A DNA stretch of 64,000 nucleotides from Borreliella californiensis. GTDB taxonomy: Bacteria > Spirochaetota > Spirochaetia > Borreliales > Borreliaceae. The notes beneath the pieces are model-generated. The model worked only from the letters and a program-made list of their open reading frames with translations, had not been told where the DNA came from and searched no databases. Positions 9,098 to 17,266 of the stretch are shown one piece after another (positions within the stretch are counted from its first letter, which is position 1; each line of letters opens with the position of its first letter). Where the stretch lies: the NCBI RefSeq assembly GCF_014205885.1, contig NZ_JACHFB010000002.1:98443-162442 (forward strand), in the 5' to 3' direction. Position numbers and translations under genes: made by a program.

Positions 9098-10189
9098 ATT
9101 TTTAGAATATATCATTTTATCCTTTTAATATTGCTTTCAAGTACGGCTTTATTTTCTCAAGTGGCAGTTGTAAAAGAAATAGAAGGTAAAGTTAATGTTG
9201 TTCGAAATACATTTCCTGTTAAGTTGGATTTAGATGACGAAATTTTTGAGTATGATTTTATTGAGGTTGGAGAAAATTCAAAGCTTAAAATAAATTTATA
9301 TGAAATAAATGGTATTTCTGCAGATTTAATTTTTTATTCCAATACAAATAGCTTTGTGTTTTATTCTTCTCTTAAGGATTTGCAAGATGCAAAAGTATAT
9401 TTATTTAGAGGAAGTGTTGATGCTATAATTTATAGCATTGTTAAAGGATCCTCATTTTCTGTTGTAGTAGATAATAATTTGTTTAAAGTTGAAAATGCTT
9501 CAAAATTTTATGTCAATAGTGATTATTTAAATAATTTTTTTATTAATGTTTACAAGGGTAGAATTAAGCACATTAATAAAGCCGAATATTTAATTTTTCC
9601 CAATACTAGTTTTTTGTTTTTTAATGGAAATTCTTTTTTACACAAAGTTAATGAGGGTACTCTAAAGGGTGTTAATCAAAATTTTATAAGGATGGCTAAA
9701 GATAATTTTATGTCTTTAAAAGAAAGGTTTTTATATTTTTTTATTTTAAAATATATTGAAGATAGTTTTAGATTTGACTTTATGTATAATTATTTAATGA
9801 AAGATTTTAAATTTAATTCTATATATTCAAAATGGAGCCTGGAAGATAAAAATTATAAATTTGGGAATAGGGTTGATATGATTAAAAATGTTAATTATTT
9901 AAAGGGTAGAATTGGAGTACTTTTTAATAATTTTGTTGATTTGGCTAATAGATTTTATTTTGTAGATGATATTTTGAAATATTTTTCTACTTTTTTTGAT
10001 AATTCAATAACTGTTCACGGACCCATTTCAAAGTTTTTAAAAGATTACAAAGCTAATAAAAATGTTTTAAAAAATAAGTTTTTTAAAACAATCCATTCTT
10101 TAAAGATGTATTTAAGACGCTCAAATGATGATATTACTAATAATTTAAATGCTAATGAATTGTATTTATTGCGTCCTAGAGAGTTTTAA
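9098..10189 (+). CDS. Exported FecR-like protein with probable ATT start
   Basis: 363 aa if started at ATT 9098. That codon has an ideal AGGAG six nt upstream, and the resulting N-terminus (I/M)FRIYHFILLILLSSTALFSQ is a complete signal peptide. The only conventional start in frame is TTG 9131, which has no SD and cuts the signal peptide in half. Residues about 22-150 resemble a FecR-type domain (EIEGKVNVVRNTFPVKLDLDDE and later FRGSVDAII), which in other bacteria are periplasmic and may bind cell-wall components. The rest is not recognised. A 19-codon ATG frame (9069-9128) overlaps the start in another phase. Confidence 0.6.
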   Translation: MFRIYHFILLILLSSTALFSQVAVVKEIEGKVNVVRNTFPVKLDLDDEIFEYDFIEVGENSKLKINLYEINGISADLIFYSNTNSFVFYSSLKDLQDAKVYLFRGSVDAIIYSIVKGSSFSVVVDNNLFKVENASKFYVNSDYLNNFFINVYKGRIKHINKAEYLIFPNTSFLFFNGNSFLHKVNEGTLKGVNQNFIRMAKDNFMSLKERFLYFFILKYIEDSFRFDFMYNYLMKDFKFNSIYSKWSLEDKNYKFGNRVDMIKNVNYLKGRIGVLFNNFVDLANRFYFVDDILKYFSTFFDNSITVHGPISKFLKDYKANKNVLKNKFFKTIHSLKMYLRRSNDDITNNLNANELYLLRPREF

Positions 10190-10233
10190 TTTTTATATAT
10201 TTAGCTTTATGTTAAAGTTATTTGTTAGATGGC

Positions 10234-10488
10234 ATGATATATTCTTTGAAAATTAAAATAGAAGAAGAAATTAACATATTTGTTTTTAGCAGCTATTTAA
10301 AACTATTAATATCAAGCATTTTTAAAAAAATGAAAAATTTTCAAATTTTATTATATTATTCAAAGGAATTTAAAATTCACATTCAGCATTTGCTTAATAT
10401 TTTATTTTTTATTAAATTTGGGTTCAGAAATTTTTTGCCAAAATTTTATAATAAGGGGGAGGAATGTGTTCTTCAGTTGTTCGGATAA
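10234..10488 (+). CDS. Small hypothetical ORF, uncertain
   Basis: 84 codons from ATG 10234 (the frame also opens at TTG 10222). The product is basic and rich in Ile/Phe/Lys, with no domain I recognise. There is no clear SD before either start. It sits between the FecR-like gene and the transporter, and its end overlaps a shorter frame that does have a strong SD. It may be real but non-conserved, or just leader sequence. Confidence 0.3.
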   Translation: MIYSLKIKIEEEINIFVFSSYLKLLISSIFKKMKNFQILLYYSKEFKIHIQHLLNILFFIKFGFRNFLPKFYNKGEECVLQLFG

Positions 10489-10580
10489 TTAATTTTTTAA
10501 TTAGTTTTGGGGGCTTTATTTTTTATGGCTTGTTATTGATAATTTTTTCTTTGACTTTTGTGACATTAAGGCAAATTTAA
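10464..10580 (+). CDS. 38-aa membrane peptide ORF with strong SD
   Basis: ATG at 10464 preceded by GGGGGAGG (10455-10462 region), one of the strongest SDs in the window. The 38-residue product begins MCSSVVRIINFLI and continues as a single hydrophobic helix (SFGGFIFYGLLLIIFSL), ending TLRQI. It ends 31 bp before the substrate-binding protein gene of the ABC importer, so it may be a small subunit, or a leader peptide coupling translation. The alternative is that the SD is fortuitous. Function unknown. Confidence 0.5.
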   Translation: MCSSVVRIINFLISFGGFIFYGLLLIIFSLTFVTLRQI

Positions 10581-10611
10581 TAAATAATTAATAAAAGGAT
10601 GTTTTATTTTT

Positions 10612-11664
10612 ATGAGTAAAAACGTGTTTTTTAAAGGGTTTTGGATTTTATTTACGATATTCCATTTATATTTATTTGTTTATTTAATTTTTTTTAAGAA
10701 GCGAAAGGTTGATATTTCTAATAAAACGAATATTGCCTTATTTATTCCTGGGATTATTTCAGGATCTCCATCTTATAAAGAAATGTATGATTCTTTGTTT
10801 GAATTTAAAAAAAAGCATGAAAATCTTGAAATTAAAGTTTTAGAAGCTGGATTTAATCAAAGCGATTGGATAGAAATGCTTGAAAAATTATTAACTTCAA
10901 GAAAATATGATTTTTTAATAACTGCAAATAATGCTATGCAAGACATTGTTGATAGCGTTTCAAGTAATTATCCCCATACCAAGTTTCTCATTTTTGATTC
11001 TTTAGTCAAGAATACCAACAAGCAGGTTTATTCAGTTTCTTATAATGTTGCAGAAGAGGCGTATATTTTAGGGTATTATGTGGGCCTTTTTTTAAAGGAA
11101 TTTACTAAATCTGACTTTGGAAATGCTGCTTTGATTGCAGGTCAAAATTATCCTATTATGAGTGATTATATTTATCGTTATTTTGAAAAAGGCATTTTTG
11201 ATACTGGAATGAAATCTGAAGTTTATTATCGAGTTTTGGGCAATTGGCATGATAGCAATTTAGCTAAATTGCTATCAGACTCTTTAATTAAGGATTCGGG
11301 AGCTTTGGTAATACTTCCTATTGTAGGGCCTGCTGTTGAAGGAGTGCTTTCTTCTGTTAGAGAGAATAATGTCTCTGCGGTTCTTTTTGATAGCGAAGAT
11401 TATTTGGACAATAAAGACAATATTATTGGTTCAGGAATTACAAATCAAAAATATTATGTTTCATATATTTTAGATAAGGCTCTTAAGTCAGAGATTAACT
11501 ATGGAAATTCTGATATTTTTGGCATAAAGCATAAAGGAGTTTTGTTTAATACTTTGAATGTTTTTTATTTAGAGCGAACCAGTCAAAAGTTAAAAGAAGC
11601 TCTTTTAAAAAAAATAGAAGAGGTTAGCGCAAAGGGTATAAAAATTAATTTGGAACAAAATTAA
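10612..11664 (+). CDS. Bmp/PnrA-family substrate-binding protein of an ABC importer
   Basis: 350 aa. An N-terminal membrane anchor (about residues 9-29) replaces a lipobox, so this is an inner-membrane-tethered periplasmic protein rather than a lipoprotein. The mature part follows the Bmp/PnrA fold: TNIALFIPGIISGSPSYKEMYDSL, later DFLITANNAMQDI, NYPHTKFLIFDS and GALVILPIVGPAVEGVL (family blocks). These proteins bind nucleosides in treponemes and Borrelia. The gene is followed at once by the ATPase (stop and next start share an overlap of one base) and two permeases, so it supplies substrate to that transporter. Purine/pyrimidine nucleoside uptake is inferred. A 28-nt perfect palindrome lies in the gene. 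Confidence 0.8.
   Translation: MSKNVFFKGFWILFTIFHLYLFVYLIFFKKRKVDISNKTNIALFIPGIISGSPSYKEMYDSLFEFKKKHENLEIKVLEAGFNQSDWIEMLEKLLTSRKYDFLITANNAMQDIVDSVSSNYPHTKFLIFDSLVKNTNKQVYSVSYNVAEEAYILGYYVGLFLKEFTKSDFGNAALIAGQNYPIMSDYIYRYFEKGIFDTGMKSEVYYRVLGNWHDSNLAKLLSDSLIKDSGALVILPIVGPAVEGVLSSVRENNVSAVLFDSEDYLDNKDNIIGSGITNQKYYVSYILDKALKSEINYGNSDIFGIKHKGVLFNTLNVFYLERTSQKLKEALLKKIEEVSAKGIKINLEQN
11250..11277. repeat. 28-nt perfect palindrome inside the Bmp-like gene
   Basis: Arms 11250-11263 and 11264-11277 are exact reverse complements with no spacer (14 bp each). The palindrome is in frame in the middle of the binding-protein gene. Confidence 0.85.
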
Positions 11665-13124
11665 TGGTAGAGTTTAAAAACATAGTTAAGTATTTCCCAG
11701 ATATTGATAAGCCCATTTTGGATAGTATTAATTTAAAAATTGGGGAAGTTAAAATTTTTACAGTAGTTGGTAAAAATGGAGAAGGGAAGAGTACTCTAGC
11801 CAAGATTATTGCTGGGCTTATTGGATTTGATGATGGCGAAATATTGGTAAATGGCATTAAGCAAAAAACTTGGAATGTGGATAAAGCTAAGAATAACGGT
11901 ATTTATCTTGTTTCTCAAGTCCCTAATTTGAAAATGAATTTAAGAGTATGGGAATATTTGAGTATATATTGGTTTGGTTATGCATTTTTCATGCCGATGA
12001 ATAAATCTAAAACCTATAAATATTATAAATGGCTTATGCAATTTTACAATATTTCTTTTGATTTAAATAAAAAAATTAAAGATTTAAATATTAAAGAGAT
12101 TTATTTTTTGCTTATTATTGCCTCTCTTAAAGAGAATGCAAAAATAATTATTTTTGATGAGAGTGCTGCTTATTTTTCTCAAAAAGAAGCACAAGCTTTT
12201 ATAAAATTGCTTGTATTGCTTAAGAAATCAGGAATTGCCTCTCTTTTTATTACCCATAGTGAAATTACAGATGCTATAAAATTTAGCGACGAGTTTATTG
12301 TTTTAAAAGATGGAAAGTGCTTTAGAACAATAAATAAAGAATCAATTTTGAACAGGCTTGAATCTTCTAGTGATAAAATGTTTTTTGTAAATATTAATTT
12401 TAATAAATTTGAGAAAGATTCTATTAAATTCAATTTGTTTTTTGAAGATTTTTGGAAATATGATGTTAGTTTTTCTTTAAATAAAAGGGGTGTTTTAGGA
12501 ATAATTGGAGAGGAAGCTGTAATTAAAACTTGGGAAAAATTATTCTTAGGGGAGCTTATTTTTGTTGGGTGCATAAAAATTGATGGCATTAGATATGAGC
12601 GAATAAATATTTTTGAGTGTAAAGCGGGATTTTTACCTTTAGGTATTGGCAATTTATTCCCCGATAATAGCAGCATATTAGATAATTTTTTGGCTAAATT
12701 TATGAATTTTGAAAATAAAATTTTTATCAGGCAATCTTATATTAATCAGATTAAAGATTTTTTTAAAAAAAAAATGGAATTTTATAGCGAAGAGAAAATA
12801 TATAAAATTCTTTACTCCAAATCTTTGGCATTTTCTGGAGGAACTTTGAAAAAATTTGCTCTTTACAGAGAGATGTATATTGCAAAAAGTTTTTTAATTT
12901 GTTTTTCTCCTTTGAGCAATTTAGATCACAAAGCTTATAATGAAATGTCTGTTGCTATTCGTAATTATTCAAAAGAAAAGCCAGTTCTTTTGATTACTTC
13001 AAATTTAGATGAATTACTTTTGCTTTCTGATAACATTTTAGCAATGAAAATGGGAGAAGTTTTGTTGAACGTATCTAGAGAAGAGATTAGTAAAGAAAAA
13101 TTAAAGGAATTGCTATTTTTATGA
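11664..13124 (+). CDS. ABC importer ATPase, two fused nucleotide-binding domains
   Basis: 486 aa, RbsA/MglA/NupO-like layout, powering the permeases encoded next. NBD1 has a good Walker A (GKNGEGKST, about residues 36-44), Walker B (IIIFDES) and an H-loop (FITHS), but its signature region reads LNIKE instead of LSGGQ. NBD2 lacks a Walker A lysine (GIIGEEAVIKT near 278), has FSP in place of the DEP after its Walker B strand and a Ser for the switch His, yet keeps a clear signature SGGTLKK (near 390). So one composite ATP site should be functional. The start overlaps the previous stop by 1 nt, and its end overlaps the permease by 4 nt. B. burgdorferi annotations call it a sugar (mgl/rbs) transporter ATPase, but the gene set fits a nucleoside importer better. 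Confidence 0.85.
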   Translation: MVEFKNIVKYFPDIDKPILDSINLKIGEVKIFTVVGKNGEGKSTLAKIIAGLIGFDDGEILVNGIKQKTWNVDKAKNNGIYLVSQVPNLKMNLRVWEYLSIYWFGYAFFMPMNKSKTYKYYKWLMQFYNISFDLNKKIKDLNIKEIYFLLIIASLKENAKIIIFDESAAYFSQKEAQAFIKLLVLLKKSGIASLFITHSEITDAIKFSDEFIVLKDGKCFRTINKESILNRLESSSDKMFFVNINFNKFEKDSIKFNLFFEDFWKYDVSFSLNKRGVLGIIGEEAVIKTWEKLFLGELIFVGCIKIDGIRYERINIFECKAGFLPLGIGNLFPDNSSILDNFLAKFMNFENKIFIRQSYINQIKDFFKKKMEFYSEEKIYKILYSKSLAFSGGTLKKFALYREMYIAKSFLICFSPLSNLDHKAYNEMSVAIRNYSKEKPVLLITSNLDELLLLSDNILAMKMGEVLLNVSREEISKEKLKELLFL

Positions 13125-14053
13125 CTCTGTTTAGAAATAGCTTTATGGCATTAATTTTTTCTTTTTCGATATTAAGTATTAGTTATTTTTTTGGTGATTT
13201 TTTCCAATTTTCTTATGTTAAGATGATATCTTGGCGTTTTATTTTATTCTTAATCATGGCTACGGGCATTGCCACCTGTGCCAAGAGTAATTCATTAAAT
13301 CTTGGTAATGAAGGTCAGGTTTATTTTGGGGCATTTTTCGTTTATATATTATCAAGTTTTTTTGGATTTAGTCATTTTAATTTTATATTTTGGATATTTT
13401 TAAGTTCTTTTTTTGTAGGACTTTTGGGGCTTATTCCCTTTTTTATTACTTTTTTTTTCGGATTAAATAGCGCTCTAACAGGTCTTTTAATATCTTATGG
13501 AAATCAAAGATTGGTAGATGGATTTATTTTAAATATGTTAAAAACAGGTAGTTTGTCTAATCAGACAAAAAGGATTAATAGTTTATTTGTTTTAGATTTA
13601 TCACTGATTTACTTGGTTTTATTTGGTGTGTCAGTTTGGCTTTTTTATGTTTTTATGCACAAAAAAACTATTTATGGGCTTCAGCTTGAAATATTAAGCA
13701 ATAAAAAAAAGATAGATATTTTTTTCAATATAAATGAATTTAAATATAAATTTTTTGCAGTATTTGGTAGTGCTTTTTTAAATGGTCTTGCAGGTTCTAT
13801 GTTTGTAGTGTTTTTTAAACCGTATTTGGTTTTAGGGCTAACCTCAGGACTTGGTTGGAGCAGTCTAATTGTTGCTGTAATTTCAGGATTTAATTATATT
13901 TATGTATTATTTTTTAGTCTATTGTTTTCAATATTAATTGAATTTAATAATTTTCTTAATATAAATTATGACTTTAAGTACGAATTTATTGGGCTTTGTC
14001 AATCAATTGCAATTTTTTTATCTCTGTTTTTGATTAAATCTAGGAAAAAGTAG
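13121..14053 (+). CDS. ABC importer permease (BPD_transp_2 type), subunit 1
   Basis: 310 aa, very hydrophobic with about eight or more transmembrane helices. The NSLNLGNEGQVYFGAF block near residues 55-70 and the glycine-rich LTSGLGWSSLIVAVISGFN block near 240-258 are typical of RbsC-like and nucleoside ABC permeases. It overlaps the ATPase gene by ATGA, so it is translationally coupled to it, and it abuts the second permease. It should form a heterodimer with the next protein as the membrane channel. Confidence 0.85.
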   Translation: MTLFRNSFMALIFSFSILSISYFFGDFFQFSYVKMISWRFILFLIMATGIATCAKSNSLNLGNEGQVYFGAFFVYILSSFFGFSHFNFIFWIFLSSFFVGLLGLIPFFITFFFGLNSALTGLLISYGNQRLVDGFILNMLKTGSLSNQTKRINSLFVLDLSLIYLVLFGVSVWLFYVFMHKKTIYGLQLEILSNKKKIDIFFNINEFKYKFFAVFGSAFLNGLAGSMFVVFFKPYLVLGLTSGLGWSSLIVAVISGFNYIYVLFFSLLFSILIEFNNFLNINYDFKYEFIGLCQSIAIFLSLFLIKSRKK

Positions 14054-14863
14054 ATGATGTTTAGTATTTTTGAGCAGGCTATTGTATTTTCGTATTTAGC
14101 ACTTGGAGTTCTTTATACAGAGAAAATAGGATTTTTAAATGTATCTATTGAGGGCATTTCGTATCTTTCAATATTTTTAACATCTTTTTTTATCTATTTG
14201 GGATATGGAATTTTTATATCAACCATTTTCACTCTTTTTATTAGCTTTTTGTTTGGATTTTTTTTATCTTTTGTAGTAAAGAAAAATTATGATATTTTTA
14301 TAGCAGGAATAGGCATTAATATTTTTTGTTATTTTTTTGTTGATTATTTAATGAAGAGTAATTTTAATTTTATTCCTGGTTTTACTTTAAATTTATCTGG
14401 AAATTTTGAGATTTTTGTTTTTATTGTTATTTTTGTTATTTTTTTATTTATCACTGTTTATATTATAAGTTATTCAAGAATTAGAGCAGTGTTTGAATTT
14501 ATCTCTTCGGGGAATTATGAAGACATTTTGGGTGAGAAAATAAGCAATCTTTTCAAATCTTTTACAATTTTTGTATCAATTTTCACAGCAAGTCTTGCTG
14601 GCTCATTTATTGCGGTAAGTCTTAATGCTTACTCTTATAATTTAGGATTAAACAATGGTTGGCTTGCTATTTCCATTCTTTATATTGCATTTTCAAATCC
14701 TTTATTAATTTTCCCAATTTCTTTTTTGATAGTTTTTTTTGAATATCAATTTTTTCGTACTCAAGAGTATATAAATTCTTATTTTTCTCTTTCTTTTCAA
14801 TTTTATGTAGCAATAATAATAAATATATTAGTTTCGTTGATTAAGAAAAAAGATAGATCTTAA
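14054..14863 (+). CDS. ABC importer permease, subunit 2
   Basis: 269 aa, about eight transmembrane helices. It starts immediately after the stop of the first permease (ATGATG, so either Met could be used). The GFLNVSIEGISYLSIFL block matches the substrate-path motif of BPD_transp_2 permeases (GxxNxxxEG). It completes a binding protein-ATPase-permease-permease operon, the usual make-up of PnrABCDE/NupNOPQ nucleoside systems. It ends one base from the convergent TPR gene. Confidence 0.85.
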   Translation: MMFSIFEQAIVFSYLALGVLYTEKIGFLNVSIEGISYLSIFLTSFFIYLGYGIFISTIFTLFISFLFGFFLSFVVKKNYDIFIAGIGINIFCYFFVDYLMKSNFNFIPGFTLNLSGNFEIFVFIVIFVIFLFITVYIISYSRIRAVFEFISSGNYEDILGEKISNLFKSFTIFVSIFTASLAGSFIAVSLNAYSYNLGLNNGWLAISILYIAFSNPLLIFPISFLIVFFEYQFFRTQEYINSYFSLSFQFYVAIIINILVSLIKKKDRS

Positions 14864-14864
14864 T

Positions 14865-15551
14865 TTAAGTTCTGCACATTGTGTTTTGAATTGTTTTTAG
14901 AGTGCTGATTTGTAGATATAATTCTTCTAATTTTTGTCTATTAAAATAATAGAAGGGTATTTGTTTTATTATTTCTAAATTATTTAAAAAAATTATAAAT
15001 AATGTGTCGTCATTTAGTGCTAATTGAAATGTTGAGAATAGTATTGTATTAAATGCTGCATTTTCATTGTTTATAAAATGATAAATACTTTTTTTAAAAA
15101 GGGCATCAATTACTATAAATATATTTTCTCTGAACAATTCTGTACCATTTTGGAAAAATTTAATTATGTAGTCCATTGAATTTTCAACTTCTCCTATTAA
15201 AAAGTATGCCCAAGAGATATCTAAAAAATTCTTTTTATCTTTAAAGTCTATTATTTTTAAGTAGTCTTGAGATTTAATAATTGCTTTTTTCCAGTTTTTA
15301 TTTAAATATTCTAATTCTGAGAGTAAAAGATGAGCATCGACTTGATTATGATCCATGTTAATTATTTTTTTTAGACTTGCTATTGCTTTGTTATATTTTT
15401 TTGAATTTTTTAGCAACATTGATTTTTGATAAAGTTTTTCTATTATATATTTGCTTTCTTGTTCATCAAGTTTTAATGTTGATGTTATTGTAGCAGGGTA
15501 AACATTTGTTATCAAGCCATAGAAAAGTGCCATTATGATTGGTTTTTTCAT
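14865..15551 (-). CDS. Exported TPR protein
   Basis: 228 aa with a signal peptide (MKKPIIMALFYGLITNVYPA). Tetratricopeptide-like helices follow, for example YNKAIASLKKIINMD then VDAHLLLSELEYLNKNWKKA. Probably periplasmic, giving a protein-protein interaction surface. Its ATG overlaps the stop of the polyprenyl synthase gene (TAATG), with AGAAGGA upstream, so the two are coupled. Partner and function unknown. Confidence 0.65.
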   Translation of the reverse strand: MKKPIIMALFYGLITNVYPATITSTLKLDEQESKYIIEKLYQKSMLLKNSKKYNKAIASLKKIINMDHNQVDAHLLLSELEYLNKNWKKAIIKSQDYLKIIDFKDKKNFLDISWAYFLIGEVENSMDYIIKFFQNGTELFRENIFIVIDALFKKSIYHFINNENAAFNTILFSTFQLALNDDTLFIIFLNNLEIIKQIPFYYFNRQKLEELYLQISTLKTIQNTMCRT

Positions 15552-16594
15552 TATATTCCTTCTTTTATTTGTTCAATAGTATCTATTAGTAGATTTTTAT
15601 ATCTATTTTTTAGCGGGTATAAATTAAGTTCTTTTTTAAACTCGTTTAAATATTTTAAGGCAACAATAGTTGAGTTTCTTATTGATTTTGATGAGTTTAT
15701 CATTTCTGTTAGTTTAAATATTTCTTTTTTTGCTTTAGTAGTTTTAGTATTTTTTATTTGATTAAATTTTGAAATAATTTTTGGTTCAAATTTTTTTTCT
15801 TGTAAAAAATAAATTATTGGCAAACTTTTTTTTCCTTCAAACAAATCATCTCCAAATTCTTTACCATTAATTTTATTTTTAATGTTTTTAATATCGTCTA
15901 TTATTTGGAAATAAACACCAAGCTTTAAAAATGTACTGTAAATTTTTTTAGCTTTGTCTTCATTATTTGTAAGTATTGCAGCTAGAAAGCTAGCCATTCC
16001 AAAAAGTGAGGCTGTTTTTAATTCTACTAAAGAAATGTATTCTTTAATGCTTGGGATGTATGATTCATTGTGAAATTTAATATCAATTCCTTGTCCTAGG
16101 TGGAGATTTGAAAGAGTTGTAAAGAAATTTTCATAAATTAGTAATTTTTGATTTTCTTTTAAATTTGATCTTTCTATTAATTTTGCAGGTAAAAAATAAA
16201 TTAAATTACCAGTATTTATACTGGTATCTATTCCATAGATTAAATGTATTGCTGATGCACCTCGTCTTTTTGGTGAATTGTCTTCGATGTCATCAATAAT
16301 CAAGCTTCCAGAATGAGGAAGTTCAAGTAGTAAGCTTAATTTATATATCAATTTAGTATTTTTTTCTTTTAAACCCAATGCATATGCTAAAAGAATCATT
16401 ATCATTGGTCTTATTCGTTTTCCGCCCCTATTAATAATTTCAATTGCTGGTGCTTTAATATAATCAAGGGTGTTCTTTTTTATTTTAAGAGTAAATTTTA
16501 AATCATTGTCTTTGAATAAATTTAGAAAATTAGTTGTTGAAAAGATTTTATTAATATTTTTTTCAATATTTTTTAAAAATAGTTTATTTTGCAT
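15551..16594 (-). CDS. Long-chain polyprenyl diphosphate synthase
   Basis: 347 aa. Trans-prenyltransferase adding isopentenyl diphosphate to an allylic primer. The first Asp-rich motif is DDIED in SLIIDDIEDNSPKRRG and the second is DDIKN in FQIIDDIKN, both needed for Mg-diphosphate binding; GGKRIRP near the N-terminus is the IPP-binding block. In this organism the likely product is the undecaprenyl-type or related carrier for peptidoglycan, but chain length cannot be read from the sequence. There is no SD before the ATG, and a -10 like box lies 8 nt upstream, so the mRNA may be leaderless. Confidence 0.85.
   Translation of the reverse strand: MQNKLFLKNIEKNINKIFSTTNFLNLFKDNDLKFTLKIKKNTLDYIKAPAIEIINRGGKRIRPMIMILLAYALGLKEKNTKLIYKLSLLLELPHSGSLIIDDIEDNSPKRRGASAIHLIYGIDTSINTGNLIYFLPAKLIERSNLKENQKLLIYENFFTTLSNLHLGQGIDIKFHNESYIPSIKEYISLVELKTASLFGMASFLAAILTNNEDKAKKIYSTFLKLGVYFQIIDDIKNIKNKINGKEFGDDLFEGKKSLPIIYFLQEKKFEPKIISKFNQIKNTKTTKAKKEIFKLTEMINSSKSIRNSTIVALKYLNEFKKELNLYPLKNRYKNLLIDTIEQIKEGI
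16207..16226. repeat. 9-bp hairpin in the prenyl synthase gene
   Basis: Arms 16207-16215 and 16218-16226 are exact reverse complements with a 2-nt loop. It is short enough to be chance in AT-rich coding DNA. Confidence 0.5.
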
Positions 16595-16601
16595 AATAAG
16601 A

Positions 16602-16609
16602 ATTATAAT
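16602..16609. promoter_or_regulatory. Palindromic -10 box between divergent genes
   Basis: ATTATAAT gives a TATAAT on each strand in the 50-bp gap between the prenyl synthase and rlmE. On the minus strand it would place the transcript start at or next to the prenyl synthase ATG (16594). A second plus-strand TATAAT is at 16617-16622. The -35 boxes are weak. Confidence 0.4.
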
Positions 16610-16644
16610 GAAAAAGTATAATAAAGTGTATTAAAGGGATTGAT

Positions 16645-17223
16645 GTGTATCGCTTGGATGATGAATATTCTAGAAAGGCTAAAAGAGAAGGATATTTGGC
16701 AAGGTCTGTATACAAGTTGATAGAAATTAATGAAAAATTTTCTTTATTTTCTTCAGGCAATGTTTTAGATATTGGCGCATCACCTGGCAGCTTTTCTCAA
16801 TATGCTTATAAAAACCTTAAAAGAGGAGTTCTAGTGTCTGTTGATATTAATGACATTGGTCTTAGATATGTTGATAATTTTTATTTTATAAAAGGAGATA
16901 TCTTTTCAGATGATACAGTTTTTAAAATTAATACCTTTAGACCCTATAGTCTTGTAATTAGCGATGTAGCTCCCAGAACTACTGGAAATAGAATTGTAGA
17001 CACCAGTAATTCTTTTAATTTAAACATGAAAATAATAGATTTATCGCTTGGAGTTTTACTTAAAAAAGGAAATTTGCTTGTTAAAGTTTTTCAGGGAGGA
17101 GACGAGATGCAAATTTTTAAAAAGTTTGAAAAATATTTTAAATTTGTAAAAAAAATTAGACCCAAGGCTGTAAGGAAAAACTCTTTTGAAATTTATTTTT
17201 TAGGTAAAAGTTTTGGCAAGTAG
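16645..17223 (+). CDS. rlmE: 23S rRNA 2'-O-methyltransferase RlmE (FtsJ)
   Basis: 192 aa, close to the usual 200-210. It methylates the 2'-OH of a uridine in the 23S A-loop using S-adenosylmethionine. The SAM-binding loop [15 protein letters not shown] is near residues 33-47. The K-D-K-E catalytic tetrad is visible as [25 protein letters not shown] and NSFEIYFLG. It starts at GTG 16645 with AAAGGG upstream. It is the first gene of a plus-strand group followed by cheW and NAD kinase. Confidence 0.92.
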   Translation: MYRLDDEYSRKAKREGYLARSVYKLIEINEKFSLFSSGNVLDIGASPGSFSQYAYKNLKRGVLVSVDINDIGLRYVDNFYFIKGDIFSDDTVFKINTFRPYSLVISDVAPRTTGNRIVDTSNSFNLNMKIIDLSLGVLLKKGNLLVKVFQGGDEMQIFKKFEKYFKFVKKIRPKAVRKNSFEIYFLGKSFGK

Positions 17224-17266
17224 CAAGTTAGTCAAATTGTTATAAACAAATTTAAAGGTATAAAAT

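Noticed and set aside
12179..12676. 165-codon antisense frame over the ABC ATPase gene
   Set aside because: A shadow of the sense codons, without SD or domain; the sense gene has clear motifs.
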